A stretch of DNA of 64,000 nucleotides from Culex pipiens pallens. Lineage: Eukaryota; Arthropoda; Insecta; Diptera; Culicidae. The stretch lies in contig NC_068938.1 in NCBI RefSeq assembly GCF_016801865.2, positions 191,975,909 through 192,039,908 of the forward strand. The letters are read 5' to 3'. Below, piece by piece: positions 1 through 12,440 of the stretch. Numbering within the stretch: position 1 is the stretch's first letter; each line of letters begins with the position of its first letter. The notes under the pieces were generated by a model. That model searched no databases and was not told where the DNA came from. It was given only the letters and a program-made list of their open reading frames with translations. Made by a program: the position numbers and the translations under genes.

Positions 1-562
1 CCAAGAACAATATAAATTGAAATTAACGGGAAAGAGTGCTTCAATTTGGTACGATTACAAGTTATTGGAAAAAATCAGCAATTTTCAATCGAATTCGAAA
101 TATTATTTTTTGTCAGATTATCATTGAATGCAATAATGTTATTTTTTGTTAGTCCTAAATTTAAAACAACATATTGTTTTGTTTATTTGTACATGTCTTG
201 TTTAGCCTTTTATAATCAGAACAATATCTTTATCATAAGCTCACTTATTTTTTTTACTATACTAGTTTTGCTGCTCATGTTCGCATAATTGTCTCAATTA
301 TAAAAAAACGGCTGAGAAATACAGAAAAAAAAAACATTTTGATAAACGATGAAGATTCCCGACATGAATATAATTGGCGGGAATGAGTTATAATATATAT
401 CGGTAGTGAATTCGATCACGGCTTGGTTCCATTCCATTTTGATTTTCAAGAATTTTTCAAAATTATTAAAAAAATATGCAATTTAGTGATTGGGTGTGAG
501 CAGTTTCAAAAAAAAATGTTTAAAAGCTTGTTAACAGTTTTTGTATATTCTGATTTTTTTTT
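1..562. other. A+T-rich sequence, nothing recognised
   Basis: Long A and T runs with no reading frame of convincing composition. The 80-codon frame at 46-288 is hydrophobic and T-rich, as expected by chance here. It ends at the target duplication of the SINE-like insertion that follows. Confidence 0.6.
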
Positions 563-585
563 TTAAATTGGCGCTTATTTTCTAA

Positions 586-1017
586 TCTAATCTAATCTAA
601 TTAGACCCTAGCGCAGCCAATCTTTCGAAGGGATCCTGGAGAGTGCCTTAGGTTAGATGACGCCTAGCACTCTTCTTGTCATTTATTAACATTTGTAGTG
701 CGCCATTGCATTGAAATGCGTTGAAACATCACAAGCGTTAAAGCGGCCAGGCCTACTGCGTAAAGCCGTATCGCAGAGATGACTCGTAATTGGGTTGAGT
801 TTGAGCACAGAGTGTTCGAACAACAACACAATTCTGAATCGACAGGGGAGGAAGAAGCGTGGGGACACACCACCATACGCTCCGTGATTTGGTTATATTC
901 GTTGGGAGCACCATGCTAAGAAGGTTTGGTACTCCGGGACCCTCTGGGATGGGACATTGTATTTCCACGAATGCCCTGGACACTATTTGCCGTGGTTATA
1001 GCGCCACAACTCGCTCA
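586..1017 (-). mobile_element. SINE-like retroelement, 432 bp, with 23-bp target duplication
   Basis: The same 23 bases stand at 563-585 and 1018-1040, a perfect direct duplication around the insert. The left edge carries tandem TCTAA units, so the element probably lies on the minus strand with a 3' tail of TTAGA units. The interior shares blocks with the copy at 20199-20509: an edge beginning GCGCAGCCA, a central AAAGCGGCCAGGCCTACTGC, and an AGGGGAGGAAG block. A long duplication with a short tandem tail is the usual product of target-primed reverse transcription. No good pol III A and B boxes were found, so the type of head is open; it may be a LINE-derived non-autonomous element instead. 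Confidence 0.75.
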
Positions 1018-1343
1018 TTAAATTGGCGCTTATTTTCTAACTTAATCTCAAATATGTCGGCTCTGGCGTGTCGATTTGACATTTTCTTTTAGATTAAAAA
1101 ATGCTTGAAAAAATCCATCTAGCTCTACGCTAGTTACTTTTACTAAGATCTTTTATCCAAAACTAAATGAACAACTTGAAAAAAAGATTTGGAAAGAATC
1201 AGGGAAACTAAGAAACTAAAATGTTGGTCAAATATTGAATGCATCTTGACCCTTGGAAACATACTGATTTTTAAATGAGAAAAGAAGCCTGCAATGTGTT
1301 TTGAATATTTCTTACAAACGTTTTTCGAATAATTTTTATAATA

Positions 1344-2988
1344 GAGCAATTCCAGCTCAAATCAGGATTTTTTCTGGTACTTTTGTACCCGACCCTCTCC
1401 GATTTTAATGAAACTTTGTAGACATGTTATCCTAGACCTATACAAGTCATTTTTGTGTATATGGTGCCAATAGAACTCGAGAATAACATTTGAGAAGGGC
1501 GTAAGGTATTTAAATATTTTAGTATTTTGCAATTTAAAAATTATTTTATCTCGAAGCCGTTGCATCGTATCAAAAAGTGGTCAAAGACAAACTTGTAGAA
1601 AATTGGACGAGTTTTCTGATAAAAATACACTGAAACAAAAATACACGCCACTTTTATGTCATTTTTCAATTTTTAAGTTTAAAAGTTAAATTTGAAGGTG
1701 ATGTCACGATTTTTTTTCGCTCAAAATTTTTGAGGAAATACCCTAATATGTTACCAAAAGACTGATGAAAAATGCAGGATGGTATGTCTCTCCTGAAAAA
1801 ATACAAAAATCATTTACTAAAACTGTTTTTTTGAAAAGTGGTCTAAATGTCAAAATTTTAAAAAAACCGGTAGTGGGAATCGATTTTCCAGATAATTTTA
1901 CATAAAAGTCTCCATATTGACCATTGTCCTATGTCCAATCCTTGGGAAGATACAGCGGTTTTAAAAATAAAAATGTTGAAAAAACGGGATTTTTGGTGGT
2001 TTTTGACAATTTCTATATGACAGACTTGGTTTTTCAGTCTCGTAAATATTTTTAACGGAAAACTCGTCCAATTTCCCATAAGTTTGCCGTTGACAGCTTT
2101 TTGATTTATATCGTTTTTATATTTACGTAACCAAATTTACTATCCTGGTTTCTACCACACTGAAAAAATATTCTATTTTCAGTTATAAGCAATGTAATTA
2201 AGCTTATATCTGTAAGCCCTTACATCCAATTGAAATGCTGTCAAAGGCAAACTTATGGGAAATTGGACGAGTTTTCCGTTAAAAATATTTACGAGACTGA
2301 AAAACCAAGTCTGTCATATAGAAATTGTCAAAAACCACCAAAAATCTCGTTTTTTCAACATTTTTATTTTTAAAACCGCTGTATCTTCCCAAGGATTGGA
2401 CATAGGAAAATGGTCAATACGAAGTTTTTTATGTAAAATTGTCTGGAGAATCGATTCCCACTACCGGTTTTTTTAAATTTTGACGTTTAGACCACTCTTC
2501 AAAAAAACAGTTTTAGTAAATGATTTTTGTATTTTTTTAGGAGAGACATACCATCCTGCATTTTTCATCAGTCTTTTAGTAACATTTTAGGCTATTTCCT
2601 CAAAAATTTTGAACGAAAAAAAATCGTGACATCACCTTCAAATTTATGTTTTAGATCTAAAAATCAAAAAATCTCATAGATTTGGCGTGTATTTTTGTTT
2701 CAGTGTATTTTTTCAGAAAGCTTGTCCCATATCCTACAAGCTTGTCTCTGACCACTTTTTGATACGACGCAACGGCTTCGAGATACAGTAATTTTTAAAT
2801 TACAGAATACAAAAATATTTAAATACCTTACACCCTTCTCAAATGTTATTCTCGAGTACTATTTGCTCCATATCCACAAAAATGGCTTATATAGGCCTAG
2901 GATAACATGTCTACAAAGTTTCATTGAAATCGGAGAGGGTCGGGTACAAAAGAATCAGAAAAATTCCTGATTTGAGCTGGAATAGCTC
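1344..2988. mobile_element. Foldback element with ~750-bp inverted arms
   Basis: Sequence 1344 to about 2100 is repeated in reverse complement at about 2236-2988, leaving a spacer of about 135 bp. The ends read GAGCAATTCCAGCTC and its near inverse. The same 73-codon frame appears on the minus strand at 1858-2079 and on the plus strand at 2255-2476, which shows how similar the arms are; those frames are arm symmetry and not genes. No transposase is present. The GAGCAATTC ends resemble those of the elements at 18967 and 30359. A transcript through both arms would fold into long double-stranded RNA. I could not settle a target duplication. Confidence 0.8.
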
Positions 2989-5743
2989 TTAAGTCTTTTT
3001 AGGACCAGCGACCAGGTCGGTCGGTCCGGAAAACAAATTTGATATGTTTTTCCTGCTTTAATAATCATATACGACATGTTTGGGCTCGTTTAAAAATATT
3101 TAGAATTTTTGTAACATGTCGCGGAACCGCGGAAAGTTTTTTCTCACGAAAAAAGGCTTTCGCCATCAGCTAGATATTTTGAAAACTAATGATGCAAAAC
3201 AACTTTACTGATTTAAAGTGTGTTTTGAACACTTTTAAAATAATAAAACCATAGCTTGTAGTTTTGATTTGTAACCCTCTCAACTTTGGTCAGAGTTTAG
3301 TGACATAAACTTCAGAATAATATTCGCAACGGCTAATTGAAGATTGAAAAATTTTACACTTTCAAATTTCTAAATTTTCATAATTTTTGATTTAAATTTT
3401 TTTGGTATAAGACAAAGAAATGCCAGAAATCAAAAATAAAAATAATAAAAACATAAAAAATTTAAGATAACAATTCAACAGAATAATATCAAAAAATCTG
3501 AAATTCCAAAAATTAAAAATCTGCAACTGAAAAATTAATAAAATAATTGATACTTAAGAAATCCTAAACTAAAAAAAATATCATTTTAAAATTAATTTTT
3601 TCAAAATCCAATAAATTATGTTTTTTCAATCTTAATTTTTGGATGCTTTAAATATTTTTATGTTTGAATTCTAGTATTCCTAAATTAATTTATATTTACC
3701 AGAAAATTACGTGATTTTTGTAATGGCTTTTCCCTTATTTCAGCATTTTAAGATTCAGCGTTTTGATAGTCAGCTTCATGAGGCAATTCTTCAATGTTAT
3801 TTAAGCGAATACATTATTTTCAAACGTTATTTTCAGTCGCATCCAAATAAACAAATCAAAATCTCATCAACACATATTGCTCCCGAAGAAATATCAAACG
3901 ACGCTTTTTGTTTCTGTTCCTTTTTAGCTGCGTACCGCTTAAGAGAAGTCTTTTCGTAAACCTTTTCTTGACCGTTCCTTGAGATTTTTTTGTATGGAGT
4001 TTTAAGAGTCTCCGTACTACAGGACATTTTTTAAAATTTTCGTTTGAAAGTAAAATATAGTTCTTGTAGCAAAATTCAGACTAAGATTTGATTTACAGGA
4101 AAAATGAAATTGATTTAAGAATTCTTACATAAAGTATTCTTTACTTTTAAAACAAAAATTTAAGATAATAATTACATATGATAATTTCAAAAAAATCAGA
4201 AATTCCAAAAATGAAAAAAATCAAATACATAAAAAAATATAAAAAAAATTCAACTAAAAAATCCTTAAATTATAAAAAAAAAATTTTTTATCATTTTTAA
4301 ATAAAGATATTCAAAAAATAATTTTCAATCATTTAAATTATGTTTTGATAATCTTATTTTTTTGATGCTTCGAATATTGGTATGTTTGAATTCAAGTGCA
4401 GACTAAGATTAGATTTACAGGATAAAACTAATCAATTTATGAATTCTTACATAAAGATTTCTTTATTGTTAATTTAGCAACGTTTCGTAAATATAAAATT
4501 TCTAAACCATAAAATTTGCAGGATTTTGTTCCTAGAGTCAAGATATTGCTTGAACAAACAACGATTTTAATAAATGGTTACAATCCTAAATTATTAAACA
4601 TGTATATAGATTAAAATTTTATTAAAAAATTATCTTTAGAATTGAGATCTGATTAAATTTTTTTGTCATGTTTTAAAATTTTATTTTTGCTCAAATTCTG
4701 GACCAATTTTCAGAATACAATGAGTAATGAATTTGAAAATGCCGTTTAGTCGGAATATTAAAGTTAAACATGATTCGTTTTAATGTTTGATGCAATCGAG
4801 GAAAATTTTAACGGTTACATATGCATTTAAAAATGGTTACATATGCATTATTAACAACTCTTCCAGTGAATATTTTGGCGTTAAAAATTAATTTAATACA
4901 TTTTATCTAAATTTTTTAACACATTAAGATTAAACACAGGCACTGATTTTTTTTTTTCAAATATATATTTATTATAGGCCTACACAGAAAAAAATGTGAA
5001 TTTACTCGACACGGAAAAAATGAATCACATGTAAACTCAGTTGATGTAAACTTGAGATTCGACGTAATTTTTTTTTGTTGCCATGGAGACACTTCAGAAG
5101 CTGAAATTTCAACGATTATATTTTTTTGTATTTCATTAAAATTATTTATTTTTGAGAGCACCAGGAGCTTCGCAAAATATGAAATAACTTCAATAGCTTA
5201 GAACAATTAAGATAAAACATTGTTTAAGTTTGTTTATAAAATTTTAAGAAAAACAAAAATTCCAGTTATGAGTTTTATGTTGTGCTAGAAAAAATGAAAA
5301 ATGTTAGATAAACCATCACAATTATCACACAGCTGAAAATGTAAATCCAGACGGTTTAAAATTTCTCTCAGTATAAAATACAGAAAACATAATACTTATG
5401 GTTAGATAAATCGATATTTCTTCTAAAAAAAATTTATGCTTTCAAAAATTTGATTCAAGTTAAGTATATTTTAAATTTAGCGACGTTTATCACGAAATTG
5501 GATTACAATTAAACAGTTCAAGAAAATGTTAAAAAACACTTTCTCTACTCCTTTAATACAAACTAGCTGTTAAAATAAAGAAAAAAAATTACGAACGAGT
5601 TTCTTCAATAAATACATTGATAACTTAATATGAAAATCTTCGAAAACTTTTTTGCATACATTACATTAAAATTTTACAATTCATCTCAATAATTATACCA
5701 CAAACCAAGTGATGGTATAAATGATTTGCTGATTTTTATACTC
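2989..5743. repeat. A+T-rich region with diverged internal direct repeats
   Basis: No gene seen. About 3466-3690 and 4162-4396 are diverged direct copies, both with AATTCCAAAAAT-type blocks and ending near TTTGAATTC. A second pair, about 4076-4146 and 4398-4466, shares CAGACTAAGATT and GAATTCTTACATAAAG. This suggests an old, partly tandem duplication. Short frames at 3711-3959 and 4916-5161 are low-complexity and unsupported. Confidence 0.45.
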
Positions 5744-5797
5744 CTAGAATTTTTGCACCCAAGCACCCCCCGAACAAAAATCCTGGCTACGGCCCTG
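5744..5797. mobile_element. Solo terminal end of a hAT-like element
   Basis: The segment ends in CCTGGCTACGGCCCTG, whose reverse complement CAGGGCCGTAGCCAGG is a common insect terminal-repeat style starting with CAG. A C-rich stretch precedes it. I found no matching partner end in the window, so this is a fragment or solo end. The assignment rests on the terminus alone. Confidence 0.4.
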
Positions 5798-6444
5798 ATG
5801 CCTGTTCTGAAAAATCGATCATGTCGAGCCACCCTACTACGTATACTCTACCTCAACATTTCAAAAAAGCCAAAAAATCTCATATTTTTGACCGTAGTAA
5901 ATGATAGGATTATTCTGTTTTTTTTTTTTGAAAATATTTTCAATCGATTATATAAATTTTGATTACAAACATCGGACGCATATTTGGTTCTTAAAAACTA
6001 CGAAATTTGGTGATGTTTAAACTTAAAATTGAAAAAATATATTCTTCTACAACGATACAAAAAAGTCATGAAGATTTTTAGTTTTTTTTAAACTATTTGG
6101 TAACAAAAACAAATGCATAATTGAGGATTTAATAAAAATTATGAAAAGTGTTTTTTCTCACCGTAGCTTTTTTCTGAAAAATTCTATGCAATTTGTATAA
6201 CGTCCCTCCGGCTTTGGAGTTTAAAGAAAAATTAACTCGTAAAATCAGTGAGTGATAGGTTTGCAATTTTAAGGTACCACAACAATATTTTGATTTTTTG
6301 AAAAACTTCCAGAGCGTATAGTCGCGTTCCAGGGATCAACATTGCTACATACATTGAAGAGATTCGTCTATGCTACTCTAAAAATGGCTGAACAATGCAT
6401 AACATCGTCCCTCGCGTAGTATTTATTTTGAATTTTGATTTTTT
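5798..6444. other. A+T-rich spacer, nothing recognised
   Basis: No coding, RNA or element signature is evident between the solo CAGGGC end and the next element. Confidence 0.5.
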
Positions 6445-6452
6445 GTTACATC

Positions 6453-6831
6453 CAGGGTTGCCAGGTTGCCAGATAAATCATGGAATGCCAGATTTTTCAA
6501 GTGCCTGCCTGAATAAAGATTCACCCTTCTCAGTGCCAGATATTGACAGATTTTGCCAAATTTTTGATTTTCTGTCCAATTTTTTATTTTTTTGAAAACC
6601 ATGAATGAATATAATTAAAATTTGAATGTGTATTTCTTAAATAAAATTTAAATTCAACATTTTTGAGGTCTTAAAATCGGTTAAACTATCAGAAATCTAC
6701 AAACTTTTGAATTAATTTATATCCTCCCTTCCCTTCACCATTCAAATTTGTTAGATTTTCGTCAGCCAGATTTTTCCAGATTTTTAACAAATACTCTGCC
6801 AGATTTTTCAAATTTAGACCTGGTAACCCTG
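6453..6831. mobile_element. hAT-type MITE, 379 bp, TSD GTTACATC
   Basis: The ends are CAGGGTTGCCAGG on the left and its near inverse on the right, flanked by a perfect 8-bp duplication GTTACATC (6445-6452 and 6832-6839). An 8-bp duplication with CAG-starting ends is the hallmark of the hAT superfamily. The interior has several CCAGATTTTT-like repeats and no transposase. A second diverged copy is at 25059-25429. Confidence 0.85.
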
Positions 6832-6839
6832 GTTACATC

Positions 6840-8850
6840 GAAGAAAAATGTCATGTTGTTTTGGAAATTTCCATACATGTGGCAGGTTTTGGATTTGGTC
6901 TAATTTCTAATCCAATTCACCAATTTCCACCATTGACAAAACTTTTTAGGCATAACTTTGGTTAGAACTTTACATAATTTATTATTATATTTCTTACCGG
7001 GATCCAGTGACCAGTGCCAATGACAAAAACATAAAAATAAATACACAAAAATATTATCGGAATGACATTATAAAATCTCTATTGAATAATAATCACTCAA
7101 TTCTATTCTTTGCCGACATATGCTCCGTCAAAAAATAGCCTTCTCCGGAAGTCCCATTTCGAAGGTTAAGAACAAACAACAACAGTAAGGATCATATTTC
7201 ATCCTCCGAGAGCGCCCGAGAGAGCGCCAGGACACGTGATGCTGAATGCCACCAGGCAGCCGTTGCGTTGTCCCTCTTCCAAAACAAAGCTTCTACCCCT
7301 CTTCCCTCTTCCGCGTATTGATTTTCATGTAAATTAAGTTGTAATGTCACAAAAGGTCTTCCGTAAATCTATTTTTGGGACATGACTCGCGAGCCATTGT
7401 ACTCCGGTGCGAGTTTGCTTTACTAAAAAAAAAAACTGAAACAAACCTGGTTCCCCTCCCCTCATCTAGAATTCCAAATTTTACGTATAATTAGTGTACT
7501 CTTCTGGCGCTCCCTCTTGGCTAATGTTGATGTCACGTTTTGGAAAACATTTCAAAGACAACTGCATATTTATGCGTAGATTTAAGGTAACACTCATAAA
7601 GCACTTTAGCAAATCGCACCCCAAATAGGTCTGTCGTTCCAGAAGGGTAGGTTTTTGATGGTCCCAGTTGGCATTCCGGAGGAGGGTCCCCTTCCACGAG
7701 AAACGTGAAAAAGTGTGACCATGATAATGCGTTTTTCAATCCCCCGGACTGTGACACAGATGACGAAGATCCTGACTCTGGTTACCTCGCTCAAGTGTGG
7801 TGTACCGTAAGGTGGCGTATAGTTGGGCTTGTTTAAAAATATTTCAACATTTTTGTTTAAATCAAGTAATTTTAAATTATTTCCTCATTTTTTTCACAAA
7901 TAGCCCAATAATGTAAGAATGCAAAAATATTCTATCTAATATTCATAAAGTGTCAAAGTCACTCCTTAAGAAGATGCCACACAGGCAAACGTGAGCGCCC
8001 CGCTGATTTACTGCTTAAGTTTGCCAAGGAAAAATAATTTATGCTAATTGCATAAATTATCTCGCACACTTGCCCACTTTCTCCTTCTCACCCCGTCTAA
8101 TGGAAAGTGGGAATTATTTGCTGCGCCTCAAAACCCCCGTGTGGATGCGAAATAAGAGTTGCAGCTGCGTGCGTAAGCAAAAAAAGTTTAAACGTTTTTT
8201 TTCAAGCATAAATTTCGATACAACAACGCTTTCACGCTTCCCGGCGGAGAGGTGCACCGGAAGTTCCCTGTACTTTTCGGGGTGCAATTATTGCAATCCT
8301 CGACCCAAAACTTGAGGTGTCCCGTATTGCGGAGCGATTAAGACTACCTTTTTAAACGCATACAACCAGATAGTTTGCCCAATTATCGTCAGTGGCGATT
8401 CGAGCAAAGATTCGGTAGACGACTCAATGTTGTTTTTTTCTCGTTTTTTAAAGGTTTTTTTGAAGTGGTAATCGAAACACAGAAACTCATTTGTGATATC
8501 TTTCTCTCACTTACGGTCTAGACCAAAGCAATTGGGTCGGCAAGAAGCAGACATTTTCGGTATTTCACTTGGATTGAATGAAGTCTGCATTGCACTTTAG
8601 AGCAAACAGAATCAATAATCAAATACAGCAAAAATTGAAATATAAAAAGCATTTTCTATAAGCAGAATTGCAAGGAGTTACAACAAGGGTCCACTGTTTA
8701 ATTGGAATGGATTCTTGTTGATTTTTGGCAAAATTGCCTAAAATTGTTGTCAGGAAGAATGAATTCATCAATTTAAATACAATTTCAAACAAAAATTTTT
8801 TTTTGAAGATTTAATTTTTATTTTTTAAATGACTCAATTATCACAATTAA
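6840..8850. other. Mostly unique sequence, no gene recognised
   Basis: Composition is less A+T-biased at 7180-7330 and 7960-8330 than around it, so this may be unique non-coding or conserved intergenic DNA. Frames at 7533-7757 and 8070-8315 are short and unsupported by splice context or a recognisable motif. Confidence 0.4.
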
Positions 8851-9110
8851 GTAAGGCCGTTGCACACATTTTTTAAAGTTTATTTAAATCTCTCTTCACA
8901 TGGTATATTTTCTTTTCAATGTTCATTATTTCAAAATGAAATATCAGTGCAATCAATAGCAAAAAATGGTAAATGCATTTTCCTACAATTCTTATTTTTT
9001 CTTTTTTTTTGTTACGTTTTAATTTGCAGTTCTTTTTTTCAATGAAAACTATTTTTTTAAATGGTTCGTTTTGATATATTCCAAATAAGAATTGTGTAAA
9101 CAACCTTAAT
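8851..9110. mobile_element. Small MITE with TAAGGCCGTTGC-type ends
   Basis: The left end AAGGCCGTTGCACAC and the right end, which reads TAAGGTTGTTTACAC in reverse complement, form an imperfect terminal inverted repeat. The ends resemble the AGGCCGATGCAAATA family at 16755. No coding capacity. Confidence 0.45.
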
Positions 9111-9285
9111 CATGTTTTTTTGTTTTTGTTTTTTTTTCATGGAATAATAAAATCAATGTGTTTTTTTGTTACGTTTTAATTTGCAGTTCCACTTTTTTAT
9201 CAATGAAAACTTAAGATTTTTTAACAAATTGTTCGTTTAGAAATAATCCAAATATGAATTGTGGAAACGACCTAAATCATGTTTT
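9003..9285. repeat. Direct duplication of the MITE right half
   Basis: The segment about 9003-9117 is repeated at about 9163-9285. Both copies contain TTTTGTTACGTTTTAATTTG, then a TTC/AATGAAAAC block, then CCAAATA-GAATTGTG, and both finish near ATCATG. The second copy has diverged. Unequal exchange or a template switch within the MITE is the likely cause. Confidence 0.65.
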
Positions 9286-9338
9286 TTTTCATGGAATTGT
9301 AAACTCAATACAAGGTAGATATTTTGAATGCCTATTAT

Positions 9339-10393
9339 CAGAGCTGTACCTTGGGTCCACGGCGCCCTTGGTGAAGCATCAATTTGGCGCCCCTCCCAAA
9401 TTTACAAGAAATTTGAAATTGAGGTTAATTTTCAATGATTGCTTCAATGAGTTTTAATGTTAAAATTGCAATTGGAGACCTTAATATGGTTAAATTCAGA
9501 AACACAGTTATTTATTAATTTTTATGTTTAATTTTTGAATAATATTAGACAGGTTGATTTGAAAATTCATTGTGGGAATTGCGTTGGCTGAATCTTTCTC
9601 AGATTTCATAACACGATAATGAAAGCTAGGTTTTGTTTTTTATTAATTTATTTTTCAGATAAATGCACAGAATTGAACTATAAATTTCAATGCACGAATT
9701 TGCATTTAAAAGCGGTGTATGCACTTCGGAAGGAATCGGTCAAGAAAAATTTCCAATGGGCAGCAGCAGCAGCGAAAGCAAGCCAGAGAGGGTGAATAAG
9801 AGCCCAAAAAAACGCTCCCTTTCCTTTGTTCTGCTGTTCGTAAAGCTGGGGGGGAGGTGGGGGGGACATAAACTTTGAAAAATATTTGCAACGGCCTAAA
9901 ATGTAAAAATAATTCCAATTTCAAAGAAGCTCGAAATATGACCATCATTTTTGGCTGATTGTGATTTACATCCAAATTAAAATAACATATAGTTGTTAAT
10001 TTCTGTAGTCCAGACTACAGGTATTACTAAAACTTCTTTATACAATGTTCCAAACTTTAATGCTGTATTCATTTTGAGAAGCTCTTTTAGAACTCCTTGA
10101 ACTTTCTGCCACTTGAGCGTCTTTGATAAAAAAACAAATTTTCAAAAACACTTCGGTAGAAATATTCATATAATTGATTTTAACGCACCCAAATCATATT
10201 TTTTTATATTTTAAACCAAATTATCTAGTTATTTATAGTTCTACTTTATAATTTGGCACCCATTCTGTTGCAAATACCTAATGAGAATGTTATAACTGAC
10301 ATGAAAATTTTGTACTATCATCGATTTCGGCGTCCCCCAAGAACTGGCGCCCTTGGCGGTCGCCAACTGCGCCAACCCCTAGGTACGGCGCTG
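9339..10393. mobile_element. Non-autonomous hAT element, 1055 bp, TSD CCTATTAT
   Basis: A perfect 8-bp duplication CCTATTAT stands at 9331-9338 and 10394-10401. The left end reads CAGAGCTGTACCTTGGG and the right end in reverse complement reads CAGCGCCGTACCTAGGG, followed on both sides by GGCGCCCTTGG-like subterminal blocks. These are hAT features. There is no transposase frame; the small frames at 9687-9975 lie on both strands of one GC-richer patch and look accidental. A GCAACGGCCTA motif near 9890 suggests a nested or captured MITE end. Confidence 0.9.
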
Positions 10394-10412
10394 CCTATTA
10401 TGCTAGTACACA

Positions 10413-10639
10413 CACAGCAAAAAAAAAGTTGAATTTTGGAATGTTGAAAATTTGGTTGGTTGAATATTAATCATTTTTTGAGTAATATTACATAAAAAAT
10501 GTGTAAAAATGTGAACCTGATGAATATTCATCAGAAACTGATGAAAATTCATCAATTCCTGATGTAATATTACACATATTTTTTGCCACAAAATCTGTCA
10601 CCATTTCCTGATGAATATTACCATCATTTTTTTTCTGTG
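10413..10639. mobile_element. Short MITE, CACAGCAAAAAA ends
   Basis: The left end CACAGCAAAAAAAA and right end TTTTTTTTCTGTG are inverted. The interior contains nested short palindromes of GATGAATATTCATCA type at about 10520-10550. It resembles the start of the element at 26527. The target duplication is not clear. Confidence 0.5.
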
Positions 10640-11258
10640 CATTTTATTGAACGTTTGTGTCCGTCAAGTCTAATAAGGGTAAAATAGGCTAAATTTAAAA
10701 CGATCATGTTTATTATAATCACAAATCAGCGAAAAGATTCACATTATGCTTTATATGAAACTTTTTTCTAACATTCACACAGTTATGCTGCTTCCAAAAA
10801 TATATAAATATCTGAGCAATTCTAGTATATTAAATAATGTTAAAGAATAAAAAAATTGAGAAATTTTCGGATTTTTTAGAGTAAAAGGTCTCAAATTTTG
10901 ACTTACCAAAAAATATTAAAAATAAATAAAATTATTTTGGGAAATTGATTTTTGTTAAAAGACTAAATTAAAAAATCTACAAAAAAATTAGAGTGCCATT
11001 TTTTCTGAATAGTCCTCATCAATACTTACAACATTGCCTAAAACACCATGCCAAAAATTCCTTCAAAATAACAAGCTAAAGCCAATGAAAAAAATATCAA
11101 AAAGTAAAAATGATCGAATTCGGCTGATATTGTAAAGAATTTCTCATCAATGAATAAAGAATTTTATTTTGAATCTTTCGTTTCTTCCAATCTTCAATCA
11201 AAATAATCTTTAATAAAAAATCTATCATTAAAATAAAAAAAAAATCTATGTTAAAAAC
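10640..11258. other. A+T-rich sequence, nothing recognised
   Basis: No supported feature. Homopolymer runs of A and T only. Confidence 0.5.
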
Positions 11259-11724
11259 TTAACATTCCAACGCCCAAGGCTCCAAAAAAGTTGGAACGGT
11301 AACTTCAACTCGCTGGTTTTCGGGCCTAACTCAACCAATCAAGATGATTCTTCTTTCCAGTGATTTGTTAGGATGTCTAGATGATTCTAGAAGTTTGCAG
11401 AACTTAACTTGATCAAATCTGTAATTTTTGCGATCAAAAACATCGTTCCAACTTTTTTTTCGCGTGAAAAAAATTCGCTGAAAATTCCGCGGAGGAAGTC
11501 TTTTTAAAAAAGGTCGAACGATGTTTTCGGTCGCAGAAATTACAGATTTTTTCAAATTAAGTTCTGCAAAGTTCTAGAATCATCTAGACATCCTAACAAA
11601 TCACTGGAAAGAAGAATCATCTTGATTGGTTGAGTTAGGCCCGAAAACCATCGAGTTGAAGTTACCTTTTTTGGAAGGCTTGGGCGTCCGTGTAAGTTGG
11701 ACATGCGTTGGGCGTTCCAGTGTT
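11259..11724. mobile_element. Foldback MITE with ~190-bp arms
   Basis: The arm at about 11271-11462 reappears inverted at about 11508-11700. Both contain TCCAGTGATTTGTTAGGATG (the second as its complement), and both reach AACATTCCAACGCCC-like outer ends. The right terminus has an extra GTCCGTGTAAGTTGGAC stretch that the left lacks. No coding capacity. Confidence 0.75.
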
Positions 11725-12440
11725 AGTAAAAAATAGTTTTAAACATTTTTATTTTATTTTTCACACTTAAAAACTTGATGAAAAAGTTAAGTAGCTGTAA
11801 TTTTTATAATTTTGTTTCAGTATTTAAAAAATATCAAAACTAACACGACATTTTTTATCTCATTAAATATATTTACAAATATTATAAATTCAAAATCAAA
11901 ATCAAAATTCTTTGCTTATTGAACTTGATTTGAAAAAAAAGTCTTTAAGAAAGACCGTTTAGGGCTGAGCTGGAGGTTAGTCGTCGAATATCAAGCTTAA
12001 AAAAAAAATAAAAATATTTAAGTCACCCTCCTTAAACAATTATGCACCTACGGCAAGGTCCAAGAGATGCTATTTTACAAATAAAAAAAATGCCTGAGAG
12101 AGGGCCGTTGCTTATGTTTTTTGAAGTTTTCGTCTCTTCACCCCCCTTTCTGAAGCGAGGACAATCTTTGAACCCCACCCCCCTAAGGTTTCCACGTGGT
12201 TTATGGATGGTCCCTATTTTGTTAAATGTTATCATACAATTGTGTGGGCTGGTAAAAAAAAACCATGGAAATATTCACAAATCTGTATTTTATCGATTTG
12301 AGGTCGCATTTGATCACGCAGATTAATATTTGGATTTTTCTGAAAAAGGTTCATGGATTTTTTTTTATTCCATAAAAGGAAAAAAATTACGCTTGTTAAG
12401 GATGGTGTAAAATCTTTAAACGGAGTTATTTTTTTTTCAA
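11725..12440. other. A+T-rich spacer with a pyrimidine-rich patch
   Basis: At 12030-12240 a stretch is open in opposite frames on both strands (12032-12235 minus, 12042-12326 plus). It has C runs and a GTGGTTTATGGATGGTCCC motif, which suggests another dispersed repeat. No gene supported. Confidence 0.4.

Noticed and set aside
586..620. Telomeric repeat at the TCTAA units
   Set aside because: The unit is TCTAA/TTAGA and not TTAGG, there are only a few units, and it is bounded by an insertion duplication.
1858..2476. Two copies of a 73-codon frame on opposite strands
   Set aside because: They are mirror images in the arms of the foldback element at 1344-2988, with no independent coding evidence.
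8851..9900. One large MITE from the GGCCGTTGC at 8853 to the GCAACGGCC near 9890
   Set aside because: The right motif lies inside the hAT element that starts at 9339, so the two would overlap without nesting.
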